Shown: positions 15,766 to 22,812 of the stretch, piece by piece
Layout: each line of letters begins with the position of its first letter
Position numbering within the stretch: the stretch's first letter is position 1
Assembly (NCBI GenBank): GCA_964592275.1
Contig: CAZQDJ010000012.1
Span: 1-31,694 of the forward strand
Length of the DNA stretch: 31,694 nt
DNA from: CANNBR01 sp964592275
GTDB taxonomy: Bacteria > Babelota > Babeliae > Babelales > CAIQNR01
Direction of reading: 5' to 3'
Notes under the pieces: model-generated
Told to the model about the DNA's origin: nothing
What the model saw: only the letters and a program-made list of their open reading frames with translations
Databases searched by the model: none
Translations under genes and position numbers: made by a program

Positions 15766-16053
15766 ATGCCAGTACCAAAAAGGAAACGCTCCCGTCAAAG
15801 ACGAGATAAGCGTTTCGCCAACAAAGGGTTATCGTTCCCACAAGTTGGACTTTGCAACAATTGCGATGCTCCTTTATTAAGCCACCAAGCCTGCAAAGAC
15901 TGTGGTTTTTACAAAGGTAGAAAAGTTTTAACAACTAAATCTGAACGTTTTGATAAAAGGGCTGGAGTTCAAGATATCCGCCAAAAAAGAATGGCAGCTT
16001 TAGAGGCTCAGGCTCAACAACCAGATGCAGCAGCAACAGGAACCGAAGCCTAG
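15766..16053 (+). CDS. rpmF: 50S ribosomal protein L32 with a C-terminal extension
   Basis: The product is 95 aa. The basic start MPVPKRKRSRQRRDKR is typical of L32. It is followed by a zinc ribbon with Cys30, Cys33, Cys43 and Cys46, and the GFYKGRKV end of the family domain. The remaining 35-40 residues are an Ala/Gln-rich extension absent from usual L32 (about 56-60 aa). A TTAGGAG ribosome site precedes the ATG. It is followed on the same strand by the TPR protein gene. Confidence 0.94.
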   Translation: MPVPKRKRSRQRRDKRFANKGLSFPQVGLCNNCDAPLLSHQACKDCGFYKGRKVLTTKSERFDKRAGVQDIRQKRMAALEAQAQQPDAAATGTEA

Positions 16054-16122
16054 TTTCACTTTTACAGGGGGGTGTGTTAGGTTAGGCGCAGTGTCAAAAA
16101 AGGAGAAATAAGCGAGGGTTGC

Positions 16123-16830
16123 ATGGTACAAGAAATGGTTCGTCAATGGGCGCAAGAACTAAAAGAGTTTAATTATTCAACATGGTTAAGCACCGTTGTT
16201 ATGATAGCGTTGCTTATGCTTGGTGGGGTTAATGTCCGTAAATGGTACGTTGCTTCTCGCGAGCAAAAAGCTCAGTTTGCGATGTCAGAAGCTTTTGAAG
16301 AATATGATCGCGCAGTTTTGCGTATGGTTGAATCAAAAGAATCAGATGACCAAGTAGCAAAACAGCAGTTGGAAGATGCTCATTTGAGTTTTGATGTTGT
16401 TTTACGCAATCATGGGTCTTCTGCTCTTTCTGGATGTGCTTATGCTTTTGAAGCAGATATTTATTGGTATGAGAACAAAAAAGCTGAAGCTCTTGTGGCA
16501 ATGGAAAACGCTATTAAAAGAGCTCCAAAGTCTCCTCTTGCGTATGAATGGAAAACAAAATTAGCATTGATGAAGCTTGATGCTGAAAGAGTTGAAGAAG
16601 GTGTTGCCGAACTTAATGCACTTGCACGAGATCCAAAAAATATCACTGCAGATAGAGCATCCTTTGAACTTGGATATTACTATTGGTGTGCTAAGGATGA
16701 GGCTCATGCACGAGATGCGTGGCAACTTCTTGAAAAATTCAGTGGTTCAAAGCAAGGCGATGAATTGCAGCAAACCGTGTCACCGTATCTTGCTCTTGCT
16801 CAAATGAAACTGAGTGCTATTTCAGAATAA
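16123..16830 (+). CDS. Membrane-anchored TPR protein (YfgM-like)
   Basis: The product is 235 aa. A single transmembrane helix lies at about residues 20-38 (WLSTVVMIALLMLGG), preceded by a short cytoplasmic segment. The rest is helical with TPR-like repeats: SGCAYAFEADIYWYENKKAEALVAMENAIKRAPKSP and ASFELGYYYWCAKDEAHARDAWQLL. (Each is shown shortened in length by family comparison.) The topology matches YfgM-type proteins, which associate with the Sec translocon or periplasmic chaperones in gammaproteobacteria. Specific function here is inference. A GAGGG ribosome site precedes ATG 16123, and gltX follows after 25 bases. Confidence 0.7.
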   Translation: MVQEMVRQWAQELKEFNYSTWLSTVVMIALLMLGGVNVRKWYVASREQKAQFAMSEAFEEYDRAVLRMVESKESDDQVAKQQLEDAHLSFDVVLRNHGSSALSGCAYAFEADIYWYENKKAEALVAMENAIKRAPKSPLAYEWKTKLALMKLDAERVEEGVAELNALARDPKNITADRASFELGYYYWCAKDEAHARDAWQLLEKFSGSKQGDELQQTVSPYLALAQMKLSAISE

Positions 16831-16855
16831 AAACAATTAAAAAAAGAGAGCGTGT

Positions 16856-18277
16856 ATGTCTCAGAAAGTTCGTGTTCGTTTTGCTCCGTCTCCAACAGGA
16901 AATATGCACATAGGTGGTTTGCGAACCGCTCTCTTTAATTGGTTATTTGCGCGTCATGCTGGTGGTACTTTCTTGGTTCGTATAGAAGATACCGATCGAG
17001 AACGTTCAGAAGAAAAATATGTAAAATCGTTGCTTGATGCACTTCTATGGGTTGGAATTGAGAGTGATGAAACGCCACTTTTTCAATCTGCGCGACAAGA
17101 TTCATATCATGCAGTGTTGCAGCAGTTACTTCAATCAGGGCATGCGTATCGTTGTTTTTGTACTTCAGAAGAAGTTGAAGCTCGTGTAAGAGCAGCTGGT
17201 GTGACTGATGAATTTTATCATTACGATAGTTTTTGCCGAAATCTTCCTGTAGTCGAAAATGAAACTCGTTCGTATGGAATTCGGTTTGCAATTCCTAAAG
17301 AAGTACAACGAGTAGAAGTTACTGATCTTATTCGGGGTCATGTAGTTTTTGAACGGGATCAGCTTGATGACTTTATTATTTTTAGGTCTGATGGAACCCC
17401 TATGTATAATTTTGCAGTGGTAGTGGATGATAATCATTCAGGCATTACTCATATTATTCGTGGGGAAGAACACCTTTCTAATACTCCTAAACAAATTCTT
17501 TTATATCAGGCCTGTGGGTTTACCATTCCTACCTTTGCGCATCTTCCAATGATTCTCGCCCCCGATGGTAGCAAACTTTCAAAACGGCATGGCGCAGTTG
17601 ATGTGCTTTCGTATCGCAATGAAGGTTATTTGCCTGATGCGCTTGTCAATTACATTGTGCGCCTTGGGTGGGCACATGGAGATCAAGAACTTTTTACTCG
17701 TTCAGAAATGATAGCGAGTTTTAGTATTGAAGCGGTTGGTAAAAAGGCTGCAATCTTTGATCATCAAAAACTTGCATGGATGAATGGAGTGTATCTACGG
17801 GAAGTGTCTCCCGAGCTTATTATTCCGTTTATTTTATCTACTGATTCTGCTGAATGTTTTCAAAACATAGTAACGAGTTATTCTCACGAAACGGTTATCG
17901 AAGCCATTCGGCTTTATCAATCGCGAGTAAAAACGCTTATTGAGTTAACCAAAGAAATACAAACTTTTTTTAAAGATCCATCTTTTTATAATCCTGAAGA
18001 CGTTGCCAAATGGATAACTCCTGGGACAGCAACGTTGCTTCATACGGTTCTTGAAGTCCTTGAATCATGTGAGCTATTTGATGCGCTTACTGTTGGCACA
18101 TTGATTAAATCGTTGTGTGAACAAGAAGGTCTCAAACTTGTTTCTTATGCCCAGCCATTACGCATTGCGTTAACTGGTGGAGCCACAAGCCCTGGCGTTT
18201 TTGAACTACTTGCATTGCTTGGCAAAGAGAAGAGTCTTGCGCGTATCAAGGCTTTTGCGAGATTCTTAGCAGAGTAA
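16856..18277 (+). CDS. gltX: Glutamyl-tRNA synthetase
   Basis: The product is 473 aa, the normal length. A class I synthetase that charges tRNA-Glu, and probably tRNA-Gln in bacteria that use the amidotransferase route. The HIGH-type motif is in PSPTGNMHIGGLRTALFNW near residues 11-29. The KMSKS-type motif is KLSKR at about residues 240-244. The GEEHLSNTPKQILLYQA segment of the catalytic domain is clear, and a helical anticodon-binding region fills the C-terminus. It is probably co-transcribed with the FabD-like and ACP-like genes downstream, 37 bases away. Confidence 0.97.
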   Translation: MSQKVRVRFAPSPTGNMHIGGLRTALFNWLFARHAGGTFLVRIEDTDRERSEEKYVKSLLDALLWVGIESDETPLFQSARQDSYHAVLQQLLQSGHAYRCFCTSEEVEARVRAAGVTDEFYHYDSFCRNLPVVENETRSYGIRFAIPKEVQRVEVTDLIRGHVVFERDQLDDFIIFRSDGTPMYNFAVVVDDNHSGITHIIRGEEHLSNTPKQILLYQACGFTIPTFAHLPMILAPDGSKLSKRHGAVDVLSYRNEGYLPDALVNYIVRLGWAHGDQELFTRSEMIASFSIEAVGKKAAIFDHQKLAWMNGVYLREVSPELIIPFILSTDSAECFQNIVTSYSHETVIEAIRLYQSRVKTLIELTKEIQTFFKDPSFYNPEDVAKWITPGTATLLHTVLEVLESCELFDALTVGTLIKSLCEQEGLKLVSYAQPLRIALTGGATSPGVFELLALLGKEKSLARIKAFARFLAE

Positions 18278-18314
18278 TGTCGTGTTAAGAAAGTCGTAAC
18301 GTTGAGGTATTTCA

Positions 18315-19304
18315 ATGAAAATAGGATTTATATTTTCTGGCTATGGTAGTCAGTGGGTTGGTATGGGCAAGGAGTTGTATGATCAATCTCGTAGTGCTCA
18401 AGAGTTATTTGAAGAGGCTTCAAGTTGTCTCGATACTAACTTTGTAAAACTTTGTTTTGCTTCGTCCGATGCAGAACTTTCCAAAATAGAAAATGCGTAT
18501 GTCGCCTTGTATGTAGTATCTGTTGCTATTGCTAAAAAGCTTGAAGAACAAGGAATTGTTCCTACCAAAGTTGCAGGGTATGACATCGGTGAATATGCGG
18601 CACTTACTGTTGCAGGAGCATTAAGTATTCCTGATGCGCTGTATTTGCTTAAAAAATATTCATCATTTTATCAAAATTATCTCGATCAATTTCCGTGCAA
18701 AGGGATGCGTATTACTGGTCTTGAACTTTCTGAACTTGAAAAGCTGTGCAAAAAAGTTTCTAAAAAAGCGGAACTTGCAGTGGTAGCAGTTGTTGAAGGC
18801 AAAGAGCAGTATGTGGTGATTGCAACAGAAGAAGCGGCGAATGCGCTCAAAGAATTGCTTGGTCAACTTTCGTACGTAACTGTTGCTCCGGCTCCAGTTG
18901 GTGGTGGACTCCATGCGCCAGCGATGGATGACATTGTAAAACAGATGAAAATGTATCTTGAAAAAGTAGATTTTAAAGACACTACGATTCCCTTTGTAAG
19001 TAGCGTTATTGGTGCACCTTTAACGGAAGGTGATATGGTTCGTGCGGCGTTGATGCAACATATTCATGCGCAAACTCAATGGGCGACGGTACAAGAAGCA
19101 TTTGAGGAATGTGATTATATTTTAGAAATTGGACCGGGAACTGTCTTGCAAAAAGGCTTTTCTGAACGTTATCCAAGCAAAAAAGTATTTGCGATTAATT
19201 CGCTTGATGATATTAATGCACTTGTTGGCTTTGATGATATGCAAGAGGTGATCAAAAAGGATAGTGAGCAGGCTCAGGAAGCGGTGCAAGAAGAAAATAA
19301 ATAA
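18315..19304 (+). CDS. FabD-like malonyl-transferase homologue lacking catalytic residues
   Basis: The product is 329 aa. The fold is that of malonyl-CoA:ACP transacylase, alignable without gaps around the key motifs. The start IFSGYGSQWVGMGKELY corresponds to the FabD FPGQGSQ motif, with Tyr10 where the catalytic Gln normally lies. The nucleophile motif GHSLGEYAAL is here GYDIGEYAAL: Asp90 replaces the serine. The Arg that binds the malonyl carboxylate, 25 residues on, is Tyr115. Only the catalytic His is kept (His200, in LHAPAM). The C-terminal 35 residues are acidic and probably disordered. The gene is intact and followed after 16 bases by an ACP-like gene that also lacks its serine. Transacylase activity is unlikely; a structural or regulatory role is my inference. 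Confidence 0.88.
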   Translation: MKIGFIFSGYGSQWVGMGKELYDQSRSAQELFEEASSCLDTNFVKLCFASSDAELSKIENAYVALYVVSVAIAKKLEEQGIVPTKVAGYDIGEYAALTVAGALSIPDALYLLKKYSSFYQNYLDQFPCKGMRITGLELSELEKLCKKVSKKAELAVVAVVEGKEQYVVIATEEAANALKELLGQLSYVTVAPAPVGGGLHAPAMDDIVKQMKMYLEKVDFKDTTIPFVSSVIGAPLTEGDMVRAALMQHIHAQTQWATVQEAFEECDYILEIGPGTVLQKGFSERYPSKKVFAINSLDDINALVGFDDMQEVIKKDSEQAQEAVQEENK

Positions 19305-19320
19305 AGAAGGAGAAAGTACT

Positions 19321-19572
19321 ATGGCAGAAAAACATGATCTTGTTTCAAAAATAACAGCACTTGTTGTTGAACAATGTGAGGAAGAAGCTCCTGCGCTTCC
19401 TCTTAATCTTCAGACTTCATTTGAAGAGCTTGGGTTTGATTGGCTCGCTCATACTGAATTAGTAATGCGCTTGGAAGAAGAATTTTCTTTGCTGATTAGC
19501 GACGAAGATGCTGATGGGTTGGTGAATCTTCAGTCGGTGGTTATGTATCTATCAAAAGCACGTACAGAGTAG
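19321..19572 (+). CDS. ACP-like protein lacking the phosphopantetheine serine
   Basis: The product is 83 aa when started at ATG 19321, which has an AAGGAG site; a longer frame from 19264 only overlaps the upstream gene. Four-helix acyl carrier protein features are clear: TSFEELGFDWLAHTELVMRL and EEEFSLLISDEDADGL, then NLQSVVMYL. The DSL motif that carries 4'-phosphopantetheine is DWL: Trp41 (TGG) stands where Ser (e.g. TCG) is expected. No holo-ACP can form at this site. With the FabD-like neighbour it makes a matched pair that has lost its chemistry. Another, functional ACP may be elsewhere in the genome. Confidence 0.87.
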   Translation: MAEKHDLVSKITALVVEQCEEEAPALPLNLQTSFEELGFDWLAHTELVMRLEEEFSLLISDEDADGLVNLQSVVMYLSKARTE

Positions 19573-19595
19573 TAAAAAACATTCTTTAAATAACG

Positions 19596-19627
19596 AAAAA
19601 GGCCCGGGGTTTAATCCGAGCCTTTTT
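19596..19627. terminator. Bidirectional terminator
   Basis: AAAAAGGC (19596-19603) pairs with GCCTTTTT (19620-19627), with a further CGG/CCG pairing inside. A-run and T-run on opposite sides allow termination of both the plus-strand operon and the minus-strand barrel gene. Confidence 0.85.
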
Positions 19628-19667
19628 GAGTACTGTTTACGTCCGCACTAAAGGGTTAGTGACTGGC

Positions 19668-21227
19668 TTAGTAGGAAACGTTTCCTTGAAGACCAACACC
19701 CCATGTGCTTAGAGTTTTGTTTGATCCACCGAACTCTACGTTACCAAAGAGGCTAACGTTTGGTTGCCAATCGTTATCTCTCCATGTGTAGCTGATATCG
19801 CCAAAGATGCAGTTAGAGAAGACACTTGGTGCCAATGCAGAGTCTTTGTTCAAGCCCATAGCGCCATCGTTAGTAATGCAATAGGTAGCTTGGTTAGTGG
19901 TTGTAACAGCTGTTGCAGCTCCGCCAGTAGTTGCATTTCCAGCAACGGTAATTGCTGTTACAGAATTGAGTTGGTTGGCTGCAGCAACGTTTGCACCGGT
20001 TGGAGCATAGAGAACATAGGTGTTCGCAGGGATAGTATCAACCCATGAGCCGAACTTTTCTGAACCGTGTCCACCACCTGAGTAACCAAGGTCGAACCCT
20101 ACGTTACCTGTTTGGTAAGTGAATTGGAGGTTGAATTCGTACGCAACATTGATACCTATTTTTGCATGTTGAGTACCGATGTTGATCATGTTGTCCATTC
20201 CATTAGCTTCAACAAAAGTTGAAGGTGCGCCAACGGTAAGTTTTTTTACCAAGTTGTAACGGCTACCAATTCCACATGCTGTTAAATCATAAGAACGATT
20301 TTGTTTAGCACTGAACAAGTGTACAGCGTATCCTGTGAAGTACATATGTAAGTTGTGATCTTCATCTCTTTCCCAAAGACGAACACCAGCATCAACCATA
20401 CCACCAACACCCATACGTCCGCCGTATCCTACTGTTGGTTCAAAAACATATTCAGCTTTTGAATGTCCGCCAGCGCCAAAAAGGCCACGAAGAGCTAAGC
20501 CGAGGTACATGTTTTCTTTGCTTACAAAGTTGTAACCGAGGTTTACAGCAACGTCACCAAGTTTAGTTTCGTTTTGTGAACCATCGATACGTCCGAAAGC
20601 CCATGGACGAGCAACATCACCAGCTGTTTTGTCGCCTTTAAAGGCAGCAATAACGCTTGTGTAAGCAGTAGGGGTAGTAGCTACGTTGTTTACTTCACCA
20701 GTAGGATAGTTTGCAGCAGCAGCTACACCAGCAACTTCTTCAAGGTGAGTGTTCCAGCGTGTGTATACCAATGGAAGGTGTGCAGACATCCAAAGACCTG
20801 AAACGAACTCATCAAGCCCTACAAAGAGCGAGAAGTCAGTGATAGATGATTGGACTTTTGGAGATGCAGTAACGGTTGATGAGAATGGTTCAGGAAGCAA
20901 AAAGTTCATTGAATACACATCAGTGGTGTTAGTGTTACCAGCAGTGTTAGCAGGTCCCCAAATCATTGAGTTTGTTCCGTTAAAGAACAAGTATTGGCCG
21001 AGTTTTTCTGAGCTGAAAGATTGACGCCATTCAGATTGTACTTTGAAGTCAAAATACATTGCATCAGCATCATACTTATAGATAAACGGAGACCAACCTA
21101 GTACGTCAACAGCAGTACCGTTTTGTGCGCGAGGCAAGAAGTATGAGAGGCCGAAGACTGTTGCAGAAAGCTGTACGGTGCTCAAGAGCATAGTAACTGC
21201 GAGCAGCGTTTTTTTCATTTGTTTCAT
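19668..21227 (-). CDS. Outer-membrane beta-barrel protein (porin-like)
   Basis: The product is 519 aa. It has a typical signal peptide (MKKTLLAVTMLLSTVQLSA, starting at the first or fourth residue) and a strong AAAAGGAG site. The mature chain alternates aromatic and polar residues in many short strands with Gly/Asn-rich turns, such as DVAVNLGYNFV, MYLGLALRGLF and KIGINVAYEFNLQFTYQ. It ends in GLQGNVSY with a terminal aromatic residue, the usual outer-membrane insertion signal. Low-complexity Ala/Thr loops lie near residues 400-440. It is probably an abundant porin or surface protein. Its presence shows that the cell has an outer membrane. The exact family is not recognised. Confidence 0.82.
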   Translation of the reverse strand: MKQMKKTLLAVTMLLSTVQLSATVFGLSYFLPRAQNGTAVDVLGWSPFIYKYDADAMYFDFKVQSEWRQSFSSEKLGQYLFFNGTNSMIWGPANTAGNTNTTDVYSMNFLLPEPFSSTVTASPKVQSSITDFSLFVGLDEFVSGLWMSAHLPLVYTRWNTHLEEVAGVAAAANYPTGEVNNVATTPTAYTSVIAAFKGDKTAGDVARPWAFGRIDGSQNETKLGDVAVNLGYNFVSKENMYLGLALRGLFGAGGHSKAEYVFEPTVGYGGRMGVGGMVDAGVRLWERDEDHNLHMYFTGYAVHLFSAKQNRSYDLTACGIGSRYNLVKKLTVGAPSTFVEANGMDNMINIGTQHAKIGINVAYEFNLQFTYQTGNVGFDLGYSGGGHGSEKFGSWVDTIPANTYVLYAPTGANVAAANQLNSVTAITVAGNATTGGAATAVTTTNQATYCITNDGAMGLNKDSALAPSVFSNCIFGDISYTWRDNDWQPNVSLFGNVEFGGSNKTLSTWGVGLQGNVSY

Positions 21228-21445
21228 TTTTTTTACTCCTTTTCAAGTCCCTAGGGACCGAAACTTTTTTAAATCACCACAACAATTGTGAAATGTAATC
21301 GAAAAACCGAGGTTTTTCATCGTTTTTTCGCGTCCCCCTCCTTTCGTAAAATTTTGATGGTTAGTTTTTTATGTTATAAATTTCAGAGTTTTAGCTTAAT
21401 TTAAGCAAACGCTAATATATTTTAATCTACAAGTCAACACAGTCT
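21228..21445 (-). promoter_or_regulatory. Structured 5' leader of the barrel-protein gene
   Basis: Read on the minus strand, the leader holds an AAAGGAGGGGG at 21335-21346, a hairpin made of GAAAAACC and GGTTTTTC (21300-21319), and the 12-bp palindrome GTCCCTAGGGAC (21246-21257). A 25-codon frame, starting MKNLGFSITF just below the first GGAGG, ends at a TGA immediately before the gene's own AAAAGGAG. Its spacing from the GGAGG is long (16 bases). A TTGACT near 21438 may be a -35, but no good -10 is at the right distance. Confidence 0.4.
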
Positions 21446-21453
21446 ATTCACAT

Positions 21454-21482
21454 TCGACTCCGTTATTATTGGCCATTATACT
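21454..21482 (+). promoter_or_regulatory. Candidate uppP promoter
   Basis: TCGACT and TATACT are separated by 17 bases, about 90 bases before the ATG. Confidence 0.4.
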
Positions 21483-21573
21483 CACTGGGAGTTTTTACTG
21501 TAAAGGTTTGATGAGGTAAAGGTCGATTTACTCAGTAAGTTTAGTAGTTTGAATAGAAAAAAAGGCCCTAAAC

Positions 21574-22362
21574 ATGCATGTTTTGTATGTATACACTGTG
21601 ATGCAAATTATTTTTGAGTCTCTGCCTGTCAGTAGTTCAGGTAACGTTTTGTTGTGGATTCCAGTACTGCAGAAGTTTTTGGATCTTAAGTCTTCTGAAT
21701 ATGTCCTACTAGACTTTGATTTTTTACTTCATATTCCCACGCTTTTTATTATTGGGCTGTTTTTTTTTCAAGTAGGCGTACCTCGATTAGCCCCTATGTA
21801 CCGCAGGTATTCTCGTCTTGTAATGCTGACAGGCTGTTGTGTAGTAGCAGATACAGCAACGGTAAGTTTTTATTTTCTTTGGAAAGCAGTAGGAACCACG
21901 TTTTTTTCGTTATGGGTTGGATTTTTGTGTACTACGGTAGTGCTTGCATCAGTGCGTTTTTTTCCGCTGAAACAAAAAAAGAATGAGTTATCATATCGTG
22001 ATGCGCTTATTCTGGGGGTGGTTCAGGGGATTGCATTGCTCCCTGGTATTTCTCGTTTTGCAAGTACCTTGGTTGTTGGCATATGGTTGGGATATTCGTA
22101 TGAAAAATCTTTTATGTACTCCTTTCTTATACAAGTGCCGTTGTTAGGAGCTGCTCTTGTAAAAGGGTTGTGGTCCCTTGCGCATGCACAAACGTATGCA
22201 CCCTTTAATGAACCAGCATTTTACGTGGTGCTGCTTGGAGCGAGCGCTGTCTCTTTTTGCGTTTTTTTATATGTTTTTGCTATGGTCAAACGTAAGACTA
22301 TTTGGGTCTTTGCGTGGTACACCGCGCTTTTAACGGTGATTGCAAAGGTCTTTGTTTCATAG
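21574..22362 (+). CDS. uppP: UppP/BacA-family undecaprenyl-diphosphate phosphatase, divergent
   Basis: The product is 262 aa and consists almost entirely of membrane helices. UppP recycles the lipid carrier of cell-wall synthesis. Motif 1, (E/Q)XXXE, is QIIFE (Gln11, Glu15), followed by SLPVSSSGN. The family normally reads SSSGH or SSTGH; here the conserved His is Asn24. Motif 2, PGXSRSXXT, is PGISRFAST, keeping the Ser-Arg pair and the Thr. The N-terminus is slightly short and the start has only a weak AAAGG site, with a stop in frame close upstream. It may still be a phosphatase with altered chemistry, or a homologue with another role. Confidence 0.82.
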   Translation: MHVLYVYTVMQIIFESLPVSSSGNVLLWIPVLQKFLDLKSSEYVLLDFDFLLHIPTLFIIGLFFFQVGVPRLAPMYRRYSRLVMLTGCCVVADTATVSFYFLWKAVGTTFFSLWVGFLCTTVVLASVRFFPLKQKKNELSYRDALILGVVQGIALLPGISRFASTLVVGIWLGYSYEKSFMYSFLIQVPLLGAALVKGLWSLAHAQTYAPFNEPAFYVVLLGASAVSFCVFLYVFAMVKRKTIWVFAWYTALLTVIAKVFVS

Positions 22363-22414
22363 TTTTGGCGATGGACACTTATGCGAAAGCAGATTTCGAA
22401 GGTAATTGATTTTA

Positions 22415-22790
22415 GAGTATGTCAGAAAATTAATGAGTAAATAAAAATCCATGTCATCCCCAGAGAACGGTAGTCGCGGTAGTGTCGAAGATCACGCCAT
22501 AGCTCGGAAAGAGCGCCGGCGGACGGCACTAGCTAGACGGAGTGAACGTACGGGGATCCAGACGTAACAAGAAAGAATCATAATTTAAGAGCAAAGCTAA
22601 AGATGGATAATCAATATGAGATGGTGTAAACCAAGTTTTTTAAACTATAAGGACTTTATTTTGTTACGCCTGGATCCCCGTACACTCAGTCGTACGCCAC
22701 TCGTCCATTCGGACGTGGCTGCTCCTATCGTTGGGGATGACGAGGAGAAAAAATATACTTAAAAATAACGAACTAGTTTCGAATAAGTTT
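22415..22790. mobile_element. MITE-like element, copy upstream of ftsK
   Basis: The middle (22453-22741) runs from GTCATCCCC to GGGGATGAC. Inside it, GGATCCAGACGTAACAA (22554-22570) and its near-perfect inverse (22661-22677) bracket a core with AGATGGATAATC (22601-22612), shared with the copy at 25261. The outer ends (22415-22434 and about 22775-22790) are degraded forms of the AGCTTATC-GAAAATTA terminus of the other copy. It contains no gene. It fills nearly all of the 450-base gap between uppP and ftsK; the only other content is short flanking sequence. Confidence 0.75.
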
Positions 22791-22812
22791 TAAAAAAAAG
22801 GGGCAAATAAAA

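Noticed and set aside
19264..19320. Longer start for the ACP-like protein
   Set aside because: The extra 19 residues overlap the FabD-like gene and are highly basic. ATG 19321 has AAGGAG and fits ACP length.
22363..22812. Insertion sequence with its own transposase
   Set aside because: No reading frame of useful length or transposase motif; it fits a non-autonomous element.
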